Below are positions 50,464-62,602 of a stretch of 64,000 nt of DNA, piece by piece. Below the pieces are notes generated by a model. It had not been told where the DNA came from and searched no databases. It saw only the letters and a list, made by a program, of their open reading frames with translations. Source of the DNA: Acorus gramineus (taxonomy: Eukaryota; Streptophyta; Magnoliopsida; Acorales; Acoraceae); the NCBI GenBank assembly GCA_030737835.1, contig CM060857.1:16689496-16753495 (forward strand), in the 5' to 3' direction. Every line of letters begins with the position of its first letter. Positions within the stretch are counted from its first letter, which is position 1. The translations under genes were made by a program, and so were the position numbers.

Positions 50464-51367
50464 AACTTACATATTTCCTTTTTCATTTTGTGGTTTTGAG
50501 TACACTCTTAGCTCCAGTGTAACCATGTCTGCTTGGTGTATTGTGTTATCTTAAATGGTTTGTATTGATAATGATATTTTTCTAGCTATTAATTGAAGCT
50601 ATAAAACTTCTCCATGACAATTGGGTTCATTTTGATGGGATATTAATCAACAACACCATTTACTGTTACAATTAAAAAAACACCATATAGTGATTATATA
50701 ACTTTGCTTGCACTTCAGCCAGGTTCATGGTATTCCCATATATAGAATGTGACGCTAGACAAGATTTGTGGTGTACTTTTCTCTCTTTTAGTTCTCTTTC
50801 ATACTGTTTGGGTATCAGAATAAGGGATGAATAGCCCCAAAATCTATTTGTTTGCAAATAATAGGTTAGTTATGCCAGACTTTGTGAAAATAAAGCGATA
50901 TTGGTATTTTAGATCATTTTTAGAATTGTATTATTTTATCTTATTTATTCATATAATATGAAGAGAATCCACATGTCAAATCATATATCATGAACTCTTT
51001 ATAAATAAGTGAGTTCACATGTCATATCACTTTTTTATTTTTTATGAATTCTTATCAGCATCTTATTTATCTTTTATTTATAACTTTTTTTTATGTTCAA
51101 TCAAACAACAAAAGTTCTATTATTATATTTCTAAACGATCAATTAAAAAAATACAATCAAACATAAATGACTTATTAATATATTATCAAGGACTTTAATT
51201 TTAGTTCTTTATTTTTTTTGTTCATTTTGCATGATATAACTTTGGGCATAGTTATACTTAGTTTTTTTACAATTTAAAATGCAGTCCTATATGTCTCGTT
51301 AGAAATCCGGTTAAACATATACATCGTTTAATGATATATATACCTTATTAAATTTTTTATTACATTT
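50464..51367. other. Intergenic, 3' region of the exosome gene
   Basis: The first 150 bp are probably 3' UTR. The rest is AT-rich without recognisable genes or element ends. Confidence 0.5.
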
Positions 51368-51982
51368 AAGGTTTTTTGCATATATACCATTCAAAAACAT
51401 ATTATTTATTTTTATACCACTCTAAATAACTTATTTATTGTTATACCACTGGAATATTAAAAATTATGCATATTTACCATCTTAATTAACTTCCATTCAA
51501 AGTTCTATTAAAATTGTTAAAGTATTAGATAAATGACCAAATTACCCTTATTTTTTTTATTTTACATATTTTACTTTACCAAATACAATATATATAAAAA
51601 TAAAAAATATTAATTTCAATATGAAAATGATAAATTTCATCTAAAATCAAATATAAAAATTAAATATACAAACTATTTATTGTCCAAGACATAGTATTTA
51701 GTAATACTTACTTTAATAGAAATGAAATAAAATTAAGTTGAGAATAATTAATCATATATATTACAAAATGATAAATTTTTTAAAAAACCTAGATCTTGAT
51801 TAGAAGAAAAGAAAAAATATTATGTTGAGGTTATTTGTGTTTTTTACTTCTTGGTTAAGAACTAACTATGGTTAAATTTTATTTTAATTAAAAAAGATAA
51901 AAGAGGGGTACATTTTTTCATTAAGAAAAATTGTAATGGTATAAAGATAAATATATTATTTGTGGTGGTATAAAAATAAATA

Positions 51983-52798
51983 GAGTTAAATGCATATTAC
52001 CCCCTGAAAGTTAGCATATATCCATAAAACCCCATCATTTATGCAAATATCCATATAACCCCTGAATATTGACATGGTTAAACCTTTAACCCCAGTGATT
52101 AACTTTCCGTTAAATAAAAGAAATATTCTAAGAATATTCTGTCGGCTGTTAATTCATATATTCATATAACCTCCTGATTTGTTTGATAAATTCAAAAAAA
52201 CCCAAATATATGACAAAAATGCCCTTTTGTTATCAGAAGCTAATTCATATATTTATATAACCCCCTGATTTTTTCAAAAATTTCAAAATGATCCACTTTC
52301 TGATTTCACATATTCATATAACCCCCTATTTTGTACAAAAAATACAAAATGGCCCACTTTTCTTTCTTCTTCGCCAATTTTCTTACTGTTGTCATTGTTG
52401 TGTATATAAGCCTCATTCGATCTTTTTCTTCCCTCTGATTTCTTCAATTCTTCTTCTTCTTCTTCTTGCCATGGTTGTGACGACGGGAGAGAGTAGAAGG
52501 ATGAGACAGACGGTGGCGACGACAGCGGCAATGGTGATGAGAGGCTCGATGGGAACGTTCACAACGGCGGCTAATGGTTTTTTTTTATTTAGAAGAGATT
52601 CACTTATATTAAAATGGAGGAGGGGTATATCAGTCTTGTTATTATATTAGGTTAACTTAACTACTGGAGTTGCTTCATAAGATAACGGTAGGGGGTATGC
52701 GTATTAATCGACACAAATGAGGGGTTATATGGATATTCACATAAATGAGGGGTTTTATGGATATACGCTAACTTTCAGGGGGTTATATGCATTTAACC
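51983..52798. mobile_element. Mutator-like element, 816 bp, 9-bp TSD, with gene-like cargo
   Basis: Identical 9-mers aaataaata flank it (51974-51982 and 52799-52807). The left end gttaaatgcatattacccc and the reverse-complemented right end gttaaatgcatataacccc continue as long inverted repeats of about 85 bp or more, built of 'atccataaaacccc' and 'atccatataacccc' units. It has no transposase. The interior has a TATA motif and a 59-residue ORF. It fits a Pack-MULE-like non-autonomous element. Confidence 0.75.
52403..52650 (+). CDS. Small ORF with TATA box inside the Mutator-like element
   Basis: TATATAAG (52403-52410) precedes, by 60 bp of CT-rich leader, an ORF that runs from ATG at 52471 to 52650 (59 codons plus stop): MVVTTGESRRMRQTVATTAA and onward. 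Its first half is GC-rich; its last part enters transposon sequence. It looks like a captured promoter, leader and first-exon fragment of an unknown gene. I do not recognise the source. Confidence 0.35.
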
Positions 52799-52820
52799 AA
52801 ATAAATAACATATTTTCTAA

Positions 52821-53095
52821 GGGTTTTTTTATTTTTAAGTCCCTATAAACTATATGATTTAGTGATCGATATCTTACTTCTTTATATTTCAGTTTAAGTC
52901 CCTAGCTTTAAAGGGTATGTTTCATATTAATCCCTGGGGGACCTATTCCTAAATTATTTGATTTTCTATTTAGTCCCTGGGAGGGACTAAAATGGATCAT
53001 ATTCTTTAAATTTGGTGACTTAAATTGAAATATGAAGAAATGAGGGATCGATCACTAAATCATATAGTTTATGGGGACTTAAAAATAAAAAACCC
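52821..53095. mobile_element. Palindromic MITE, copy A (275 bp)
   Basis: It starts gggttttttta and ends aaaaaaccc; both arms carry 'aagtccctataaactatatg' or its complement. Arms of about 110 bp surround a centre with 'ggaggga/tccctgg' units. The same element occurs at 62603-62878. It is inserted in the right arm of the outer element at 51368-53131. Confidence 0.75.
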
Positions 53096-53350
53096 ATTTT
53101 TTTTTATGGTATACATGCAAAAAAAAAACTTTATATTTTATTAAAAATAGGTTTATTCAACTCAAAATTGAACGATATTCATTTTTTATCAAAATATATA
53201 CCCTCATTAGATTATGTTTATTATTTTTTAAAATCTAAAAACATACGTGAATTGAGTTTTGAACCATAAAAATAAGACTAACATTATAACTTTTACTGCA
53301 TCAATTGTCAAGAAACTGTCATCCTAGCTTTTCGTTTGCCAAACAAGAAA

Positions 53351-53713
53351 GGGGAAATATCCAAATAACTTCTTATAAACTGCCTGAAATCCATATAACC
53401 ACCTGATTTTTTCTAAAGTCCATATAATTCCTTGAAAATACATATGTAAATTCAAATAACCCTCGAGTTAAATATTTAATGATGAATGTTATGCAAATAT
53501 TATGTTTTTTTAACTGAAAACACAGTATATTAAAATCCTCTATCATATGTTAAAAATATGAAAAATCTTATTTACATAATGATTTTATTAATTAAGATAT
53601 ATTTAAAAATTTTATTTAGAGATATAAAATTATTATTTATAAAAATTTTTTTATATTTTTAACACATGGATTACATGCATCTCAGCCAGTTTATAGGGTT
53701 ACATGGATTTTTA
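53351..53713. mobile_element. Long-TIR MITE of the 23366 family, diverged copy
   Basis: The left end ggggaaatatccaaataac continues 'tgaaatccatataacc' and 'ccatataattcc'. The right end 'gccagtttatagggttacat' followed by 'ggattttt' is its approximate reverse complement. Unit structure and interior ('gatgaat.ttatgc', 'taactgaaaacac') match the element at 23366-23901. Ends and target duplication are not sharp because an A-run follows. Confidence 0.55.
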
Positions 53714-54041
53714 AAAAAAAAAAAATTTTTTTTTAACAAAACAGAACATCAAAACAACATTAAACAACTGGCAACAGGTCACGCGCTGGGGGAGAGGCGC
53801 GAGCCGCAAAAGGGACCACCTGATCAGCGGCCTCTCTTGCTTAACAATTTCAATCCAACGGACAAAAATTGCCCACGATATTCTACAACCCACCATTCAT
53901 AATCTCTTATCACTTCAAAACCTGATATTTTGAAACGTCCATTCCCAGTGAGAATAACAAAAGTTACACCACACTTCCCATTCCATCGTTACTCAATCCA
54001 ACGTTCAGTACCGTCAAATCGGGGAGAAGTAAAGAGAGTTC

Positions 54042-54049
54042 ACTATAAA
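54042..54049 (+). promoter_or_regulatory. Candidate TATA box of the plastid RNP gene
   Basis: The motif ctataaaa lies about 160 bp upstream of the start codon. No upstream ATG occurs between the expected transcription start and 54203, and the start context gtcgccATGGCT is strong. Confidence 0.5.
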
Positions 54050-54202
54050 ACGGAAAACACTTCATCGTCAAGAAAATATCCCAGCGTCCCATTTTTGTAA
54101 TATATCAGAAATCGAGGGGCAATTCTTTTAGATACCCTATCCTTTCGTTCCCTCTTTAAAATCTCTCTCAAACGTTTCATTTCATTTTCTCTTATCGTCG
54201 CC

Positions 54203-56470
54203 ATGGCTTCCTCTTCACTCCTCCAAACCATCGCCTCCACAAAAACCCTAATTAGAGCCCCGACAAGACCCAAAACCCTAACTTCCGCCTCCCTATCTCT
54301 CCCTTCGTCGCTCAAACGGTCCCTCTCTTTCTCGGCTCTTTCTCCGGGTCACCGGTGGTTCTCGTCCGCCGTACAGCCTCCGAATGCCTTCGCCGTCTCG
54401 TCGGACTACGACCAGGATCAAGAGGAAGAGGGCGGTGGGTACGGAGGGAATAGGCAGGCGAACTTCTCCGCCGACCTGAAGCTCTTCGTCGGGAACCTCC
54501 CCTTCTCCGTCGACAGCGCCGCCCTCGCCGGGCTCTTTGAACGAGCTGGGAATGTCGAGATGGTCGAGGTGGGTTTTGTTTTGTTTCGTTTTTTTTTTTT
54601 TCGAGTGTCTATTTTAGGGTTTAGGGTTTTGATTTATTATTTCATTTTTTTGGCAACAAATGTGCGAAAAGTCTGGATCTTGTGCCTTTTTATTTGTATT
54701 CTTCAAGATTATGTTTTGACTGGCCTGGATAATTCGGTGGTTTTATGGATAAGAAGTACAATTTTGTGTGGTTCTTAGAAACTTAATGAGTATGCTGAGA
54801 TGAGAGACTATTCATTTGGTTGCACATGTATGTTTGTGTTTGCATTTGTATGAGTAGATGCAGTTGTTAAATGTGTAAATTTTGTTGAAATGGCTGTGAT
54901 GGCAGGTTATATATGATAAGATGACTGGAAGAAGCCGGGGGTTTGGGTTTGTGACGATGTCTAGTATTGAGGAAGCACGGGCAGCGGAGCAGCAGTTCAA
55001 TGGATATGTGAGTATCTCTTTTTTTTTGTCTTGATTTTGTGCCTGTTACATCGTGAAGCAATTCTGGTTTGTAGGCATATGTGTCATTTCATGATCTAAC
55101 ATGGATTGGTGGTTTCTTCTATTGGTCAAAGTTGATCATGTAATTTTCATACAGTCAAAGCGAGCATGTAATTCATGTTTAGAATGTCAGGTTTGTCTGA
55201 CTTGATTAAAATTCTGTCTGAGTATTGTGAGAAAATGGCCTTGCCCTTGTTTTAATGGATAGCTGAGGAAGTTCTTATAAATTAAATAGATAGTGAGTGT
55301 CGTTGCTTAAATGCTTTCAGAAATCAATTTAAGTCTAGAAAAGGAGAAAGAGTATGGTCCTGTGGAAGTATTTTGAATGTTTAAGGTTCAAGATAGTTAC
55401 TGCAAAGAAAATTTCTTTTTAAATAATATGGATCCGGTTTATTGTCAATGAGATTATCTTCGGTGGAGACGAGGACCCCTGTGAAGGACCCTGTGATTTC
55501 AATTCCGGTTATTATTTGTTACAACTCTTTGGGCTGAAATCATCGCAGTCTTATTCACTTCTAGGGAAATATGCTATGGTTTCAATGGTATAGATGATCT
55601 GACATGGTGGAATCTTTCTGCAATTATCTTATCTGAATTTATTTCTTGTATTTTTATTATCGGAGGACTTTATATCTAGGCATTTTTTTTTATCCCTTTG
55701 GTAAATTGATTTTTATTTCGCTTGTTGTTGGTCATAGCTTTAATGTTGTCTAGTGTGTATCTATAACTGAAAGCATATCTTTATCTTTTTTTTGTAGTAA
55801 TATGTTTTTTACTATATTAAAGTTAATTAGTCTTTTTAGATATATGGATATTGTCTTGCTGTCTGTAGAATATCTCTAGTTAGACACTTATGTTGATTGG
55901 ATATGCAACAGGAACTGGATGGTAGAGCAATGAGGGTGAATTCAGGACCACCTCCTCCCAAGAACGACTCATCCAGGGGTTTCCGCAGCAGTGGAAGCAG
56001 CAATGGAAGTTTTGATGCCTCCAACCGGCTTTATGTGGGTAACTTGTCTTGGGGAGTTGACGACGAAGCACTTCAGACCCTCTTCAATGAACAAGGGAAG
56101 GTCCTGGATTGCAAGGTTGTGTATGACAGAGAGACTGGCAGATCTAGGGGCTTTGGCTTTGTCACTTATAGTTCTTCTGAGGAGGTCAATAATGCAATTT
56201 CATCACTCGATGGTGCCGTAAGTCCATTTCCATCTCACCAATTTTATATGTTAGAAGTATATCAGATTTGCCAATACATGAAGGGATTTTTTCGGGGAAG
56301 AACTCATTTCATGTATTCTCATATATGATGCATGTACTTCTTCTTGTTCATTAAATATCATTATGCAAATTTATTCATCCATTTAACCCCATTGCCTCTC
56401 TGCACAGGAACTTGATGGCAGATCAATCCGAGTGACGGTGGCGGAATCCAGGCAAAGGCGCCAATTTTGA
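54203..56470 (+). CDS. Chloroplast ribonucleoprotein, CP29 type (two RRMs)
   Basis: Four exons, 54203-54568, 54906-55007, 55912-56217 and 56408-56470, all joined in phase 0, encode 278 residues. The first 60 residues are Ser/Thr/Arg-rich with few acidic residues, as in a plastid transit peptide, followed by a short acidic stretch (DYDQDQEEE, 68-76). RRM1 has RNP2 LFVGNL (94-99) and RNP1 RGFGFVTM (133-140); RRM2 has LYVGNL (196-201) and RGFGFVTY (235-242); a Gly/Ser-rich linker separates them. VEMVEVIYDK and [11 protein letters not shown] are typical of the CP29 group (29-kDa ribonucleoproteins), which stabilise and help edit many chloroplast mRNAs. The acidic domain is shorter than in CP31, arguing against that branch. 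Plastid location is inferred. Confidence 0.92.
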
Positions 56471-57898
56471 TCTTTTAAGGTGCATTTTCCTGAATACAAG
56501 AACTCTTGAAGGCAAGTTTGCTGCTTATTTTTGTTATGCAAGTGGTAAGTGGAGAATTTGTACTTATAGACCTCACTTGTATTTGAGCATTTTGAATATG
56601 TGGCCCAATTGAGTTCAGATTGTATTGAATCAACGCTATGCAAGTTATTCAGTCTTCTTTGCAACAAAGCTCTCATTAAATGATTTTTTTTCTGAGCTTT
56701 TGTTTTTAAAAAGAAAAATTGTCTACGGAATTTCCATTGAGATATTACGTTTAGAGAATTAAATCAAGTTCAACCCATTCAAGGATCTCGTCCTCATTAT
56801 GAGGGGAAAAAAAGAAGGTAAGGTCAAATACTCTTCCCCTATTATAATTAATTGTTATTTTTATTATTATTATTGATGATTGTTGAACTTCATGTGTTCA
56901 GCCCGTTTACAGTAAGTACAATATCTTGAAAACATGCTTTTTTGCGTGCTGTTAATTCAGCCACTTCGTCCAATTAAAAGTTGCTTGTAAGTTTGTTTCC
57001 TCTCATTTTATTTCCACTGGAGTTTATATTTGAATTTCTGTCATCTATATCCGTGTTACATGACTGATTTCCGACTATCAACAAATTATCTGTTGCTTTT
57101 ATTATATAAATGTTTGTTCCATGATCCACAAGAATTCTTTATTATTTCTAAATTGACAATATATCTTGGATACAAGTCATACAACAGAATGTACAATGTA
57201 ATTTCAGTTTAGCATCCCAGTTTTAAGGTGAGGTGAATTTTCTTTTCCATTGAAAAACTTTAGTGTGTATACGGACAACTTTGAGCTTTCTGCTGCTCTG
57301 AGATTGAGTTGCTGCATTGCTTGAATTTGTATATTTGGGGTTTACTTTTATAGGAAGTCAAGTATATAGTCATTTGTATTTATCATCTCACCATCCTTTG
57401 CAAATGAAACAAAAAATCAATGTTTTCATTTCACGAAGCATACACTGTTAAAAACACGACAACCACCCTTTTTTTCAAGTTCTTGGCTGCCATGAATAAG
57501 CGTCCCAAAAACACAAAATGTTCAGATTAATGCACGGCAGCTACATGTGGTTCCATAATTTCACGTAATTGTACACCATGCCTGGATATGTTCATGGATC
57601 ATGGGTTGTCGTTTTGAAGTGTATATTAACATAAAATAATCCCTATTAACAAATGTTTAGTGACCCATTAATAATCCATCAAGGGCTTGTTAACACTGGA
57701 TGTGTACCCCCAACTTGTAGGAGGTTGGAACGCGGTTGTAATCCTCTGTTGGGATGTTAAAAAATTGATAGCTTCTGGTGGGCTTTGGTTGTAGGCATTG
57801 GACAATGTTGTCGTTGTTGTACCTGTCCCTCGTGGGCCTTAGTACCATTTTTTATTGTGTTTTTTTAGTTTCCACCTCTCTAAAATCAGTGAATTATT
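56471..57898. other. Intergenic, 3' region of the plastid RNP gene
   Basis: The first 200-250 bp are probably 3' UTR. I see no further coding sequence and no clear element ends. Confidence 0.5.
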
Positions 57899-58362
57899 GA
57901 AAACCCTATGTAAAAAAATAAATTTATTATTGACTCCTTACAAAGTTAAAAGTTATTGCATCTTATTAAAAACTCGATGTTTAGTTTCTATCTTTTTTAA
58001 ATAAATAAATTATTTAAAAACCCTTTCAAATACACATTATTTTTTTAGGATTCTTTAAATGCATATTGTCTTTATCAGAAACACACGTTTTATTTATTGC
58101 AGAAACCGTTATACTAATTTCATATCAATCATTTTTTAATGGTTTCTATGACATGAGTTATAACTAAGTTTTTTTGCAAAGGTAACTACAATTTGTATGG
58201 GTTTAAAAATAATCATGTTTTTTTTAGGGTTTTTTTTTAATAATATAATATAACTATTTAGGAGGGACTGAAAATAAATAACCAAAAATCGTTGGGTTTT
58301 TTAATAAGACGTAATAACTTTATAAGAGATTAATAATCAACTCAATTTTTAGAGTTTTTTTA
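57899..58362. mobile_element. Long-TIR MITE candidate, about 460 bp
   Basis: The left arm 'ttattattgactccttacaa' with 'gcatcttattaaaaactcg' pairs with the reverse complement of the right arm, 'gattattaatctcttataaa' with 'cgtcttattaaaaaaccc'. Arms reach about 100 bp. Non-coding. No target duplication resolved. Confidence 0.45.
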
Positions 58363-61300
58363 TTTTATAATATGCTTGTTTTCTAGTTGGTGGAAACTAA
58401 ATAACTCTTTTTTATTATAAATATACTGCTCTGTTGATTGTTCGAAGAATCATTTCGATTCGAAGCTTTGATTTTTCTGGTTTATAATAATCGGTGAATT
58501 CTTGCAATTTGAACTCATTTAAGAAGACCTTTTGATTTAGAAAACCGATTTGTTTTAGAATTGCACGATCCATGGCTGTGTTCGGGATAAATATGTTCCT
58601 AGGAAGTTCAAATAGGTCAATAGGAATGACTTTCATCTTGCATGATTCTATGTATTATCTGGAGTAGAGATTGTAAGTTGTTTTTATTGAATAATTACAA
58701 AGTTAAATTTTTTCGAAATGTTTGGAAAAGTTCTTGGATTATATTAACATAATTCTCTTCATCGAAATATGCATTTAGCATCATCAAAATACAAATATTT
58801 GTTTAGTTAGATGATCATTCTTCTTAATTTGAAAATGCTAATCCTAATTCACACGAAATATAGATGTTTTTACATGTATTTTTCATACTAATAATCAAAT
58901 ACAGACATAATAAATTATTCTTTGTACTTTTATCATATTGATCTTGTATCGTCTGTAAAAATACACAGTTTGGTTCCTCGACAACCAATTTGTTATAAGG
59001 ATTCACGGGGTTAGCTTTATGACCGAGGCTTCATAGTGTTATGACAAATTTGAATCGTTGAAATAAAATGTTTGTGCAGGGGATGCGATGTAATGCTAGA
59101 TCTAGTTAATTTTGATCAGTATCTAATGAGAAATGGATGTGTCATCTCACATGTTTGACATGATGTGAAATTTCGATCAATATCTAAGAGATTGATCGTT
59201 GATTGGATCCCATCTCATCTCTGTGTCTTGTAATTGGGTTCCACTAGTGATCTATCTAAAGAATTGACAGAATTGTTGAGGTTGAGTTCAGACGGGACAG
59301 TCGCAGAACAAGTGCTAGGTTCATATATATAATTCTAGTCGTTCATTCTTCACTGAAGGTGCTAGATCAGATGCAATGTTTGTCATGCTTTCAGTGGGAA
59401 CTGAATGTCCACTATGCACCAATTTGATTAGGTTCTTAGACTCATCAGCTCTTATGCCCAAGATGTTAAGTTTGTCTGCAATAATCATAACCTGTTTAAA
59501 CAAACTTTATCCGCTGTTAAGCTTTTCATGGGCACCGACAATCCATGTAAGGTACTCGAAAATGTTTTGATTTTTTAGCACTGTCAAAGCCTTATTAAGT
59601 ACACACGCTTCTAACAGATATCATCAAAAAGAAAGTTGTAGAAGTGGATATTTCTGCAGTTTAACTTGAGGACTTTGGAGGAAACATCGCATGGAATTCT
59701 CACGAGCTGTAACAAATTTGTTAGGATGTTTGGCATAATTATTGTAGTCAAGGATGAAGTCAATTATCTTCGACGTAAAGGCTAAGATAATGTATCTAAT
59801 AAAGTGAGTCTAAAACATTTTTGATTAAGGGAACCATCATCACCTGATCTGGTTTATGTTATGTTATGTTGTACTTGACATGTGCTCTCCTAAGTTGTGG
59901 GAGAAATATCAAAATAGATTATTTTCTCTCTCAAAACTTTTGATACTACGTGTTGCTGATACTGAGTCTCATCCTGCCATACGTTTGGACCACTTGCTAC
60001 TGTTAATGGTTTGCTAGGCATAGTTCATCACTGGAACATGGAATATGGTCTTGAAGACCTCTCTGATGGACCACGCGCACGCGCGCAACCAAGAATGCAC
60101 ATGCAAAGAATTGTTTATACGATAATTTGGCATCATCAAGCTGAAGTTGCATCTTTATTGGCCTACTCAAAGTTAAATTAGTATTCTGTTTAGTCTTCAT
60201 AATCTGACCTGACAAACTTGTTTTTTCCATATGTACATGTTCTCAATTAAAAGTTTGTGCTCAAAAGAACAAAGGGTGTTTCATCTCTCAGCAACCATAT
60301 GAGGACTCCTGAAAAAAAAAAAACACCATCACTGGTTGAATAGAAGCAAATGCGGGTGGGGATGGAATCTATTCCACGAGATATCGACTAACTTGTGATA
60401 AGAAATAGTTTAAATTATCACAATGTCACATGCTTAATATGTGAATGCCTTTAATCAGTTTTCTATTGGAGATTCGTCAAACCTGTACTGTATCAAGGTC
60501 CAACTGGATCCCATCTCTGGAGGTGGTCATCCTCAAAAGAGCTTGAGATTGATAACTTGAAATGGGATGGGAGTGTGGTGGACAGCTTGATGAGGCATAG
60601 CACAGAGTGGCATCATAAAGGGGGGACATGATTAATGAAAGGGATGACAACTCGATGCACCCAAACACCAACTAGGAGTTCCTTTTCATATGCCTTACAG
60701 TACCTCAATGGGCCACTTTGACCTCAGCCAACAAACTTGCTTTTGAACAATCAGTCTCTTCGTGTTCGACCCACTCTTTAATCAACTATTGCATTGCCCT
60801 GTTGTGATTCTTCTTTACTCTCAGTACTCAAGTTAGAGTGCCAAATTTTACATAAAAAATATTAGTGTTGTTACAAACAATCCTTGCATGCAACTCCATG
60901 TGCTATCTTATTTCATTAACGATGCATGTGTTTTATCAGTTGAAACATATAATTTTTTAATTTTTTTTGTAAGTTCGTAAATACAATTTATTATAGTATA
61001 TTTATTTTTATATAGATATACTTTTTATTATATGAAGTATGTATTTTTAAAATAAAATAAAATATTGTGGGATTGTGTTTAACATTATTCTAAGATTAAA
61101 GTCCACTTTGCATTAGATATTGTCGTCCTGGAATCCGTACACGTCAAAATCTTACTCTCCAATGAAAATGACATGTTGGTTATCCAAAGCCAGTGGTGAA
61201 GACATCTCTTCCTGTCCTTGTAACATAGTTGAAACTAAGTGCTTCTAATCATTTTTTTTTTTTTGTGTGTGCAAAAAGCGCAGCTTTCCCATACACTGCC

Positions 61301-61982
61301 ACACCATTGGCAACTCATAAGATTGGATTAAGTGTACAATTGTGTTTGTGAAAAGCTTGACATGAGCATCCCATCCGGTCGACCATCATCGGTGACCCGG
61401 CGTGTCTCGTTCGCCTGAAAGGAGATGATCGAGAGCCCAACACATCACCGGCAACCGAGCATCCAAACATCATTTGCAATGTGCACTCATATGTTCCAAA
61501 ATTTAGCAGCCAAAGACATAGGTTGAATAAGTAGTTTCGAAGGCTGCCGTTACCTATGTGTTGTGAGGCCTTATGATGATCAGGCCCTACAGAGGGAAAG
61601 TTATAAAACCATCAAGTTGTTGGCATGGCACTTCACAACCCCCATTGAAAATGGAATCCAAAAAATCCAATGTGTGGAGTAACTTCATGATAACCAAATG
61701 CCCACTAACAAATTCATAATACCAAGTGATGGTGTAACTTCAAAGACCAACAGGTCAAATCATAACTTCAAGGGTCACGTTCCCAAGTTAAATTGAAAAT
61801 TTAGAATTGGTGGGTACACGTTAATGACAGATAGGTTGCAACGTGGAATAGAAGCATTGATTGGTTGGGATAAGAGGTTTTAATGGAGGGTATGGGGAGG
61901 CAGTGAAGGTGATGAGATATGGGTTCATAAGGGGGTGATCACTTATCATTACAGAGGAGTCACTACTGGGGGATAGATAAGG
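58363..61982. other. Unresolved interval, no supported gene
   Basis: Several short frames on the minus strand (58415-58636, 59321-59503, 60003-60230) have less biased composition than the surroundings, and the last lies in GC-richer DNA with a short alternating 'cgcgcacgcgcgc' segment near 60074-60086. None matches a family I know and they do not line up as exons. They may be remnants of an old element or gene. Confidence 0.4.
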
Positions 61983-62294
61983 CTTTGGAGTGCTCACTCC
62001 CCATGCCTCCTCTTATCATTTACTAATGTTAGGAAATATGGCAGTCATTCAAATCGATTTTAGGATTCTGAGTTTCCTAATGTGATTTTATAAATATGGC
62101 CAAACTAAAAAAGCTATATTCGCCTGTTTGTCCCTTGTCTTTGGAGTGCTCACTCCCCATGCCTCCTCTTATCATTTACTAATGTTAGGAAATATGGCAG
62201 TCATTCAAACCGATTTTAGGATTCTGAGTTTCCTAATGTGATTTTATAAATATGGTCAAGCTGGAAAAGCTACCTTCGCCAGTTTGTCTCTAGT
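61983..62294. repeat. 156-bp tandem duplication, two copies
   Basis: Copies at 61983-62138 and 62139-62294 both start ctttggagtgctcactcccc and run through 'gttaggaaatatggcagtca' and 'gaaaagcta'-like words to 'gtttgtc'. They differ at roughly ten positions, mostly in the last third. Confidence 0.9.
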
Positions 62295-62352
62295 CCCATA
62301 TAAAATTCTTTTGAATTTTGCCTAATAAACAGGAGACATGACACAGCGTCAA

Positions 62353-62412
62353 GACTCGAATCCAAGACTTACTCTTAACATAGGTAATCCGTGAACCATT
62401 ATGCTATAGCCA
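62353..62412 (-). other. tRNA-like promoter (A and B boxes), likely SINE head
   Basis: On the minus strand TAGCATAATGG (62406-62396) fits a polymerase III A box and GATTCGAGTC (62362-62353) a B box. Their starts are about 44 bp apart, as in tRNA genes. I cannot fold the whole into a working tRNA cloverleaf with a proper acceptor stem. A tRNA-derived SINE, reading toward the 156-bp repeat, is the best explanation; a tRNA pseudogene is the alternative. Confidence 0.45.
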
Positions 62413-62602
62413 CCGAGGACATATGAATTCTTTCTAAATAGTTTAAGGGGCACATAAAGATAGATTAATGTTTATTGAGAATATTATTAGTCATTTTTGA
62501 GACATTACTTTATTTAGTGCAATATATGAAATCGCTTAACTATGTTCATATATATGTATAATTTTATTATTAAAAACACAAAAAATTATGTATTTAATTC
62601 AT

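Larger units (their letters stand above)
51368..53131. mobile_element. Outer TIR element holding two inserted MITEs
   Basis: The left arm (51368-51460) reads aaggttttttgcatatatacc and then 'tatttatttttataccac'. The right arm, in reverse complement from 53131, reads aagttttttttttgcatgta, then 'taccat', and resumes 'tatttatttttataccac' only after skipping two inserted elements (52821-53095 and 51983-52798). Without them the host element is about 655 bp. Its own target duplication is not clear, so the superfamily is open. Confidence 0.6.
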
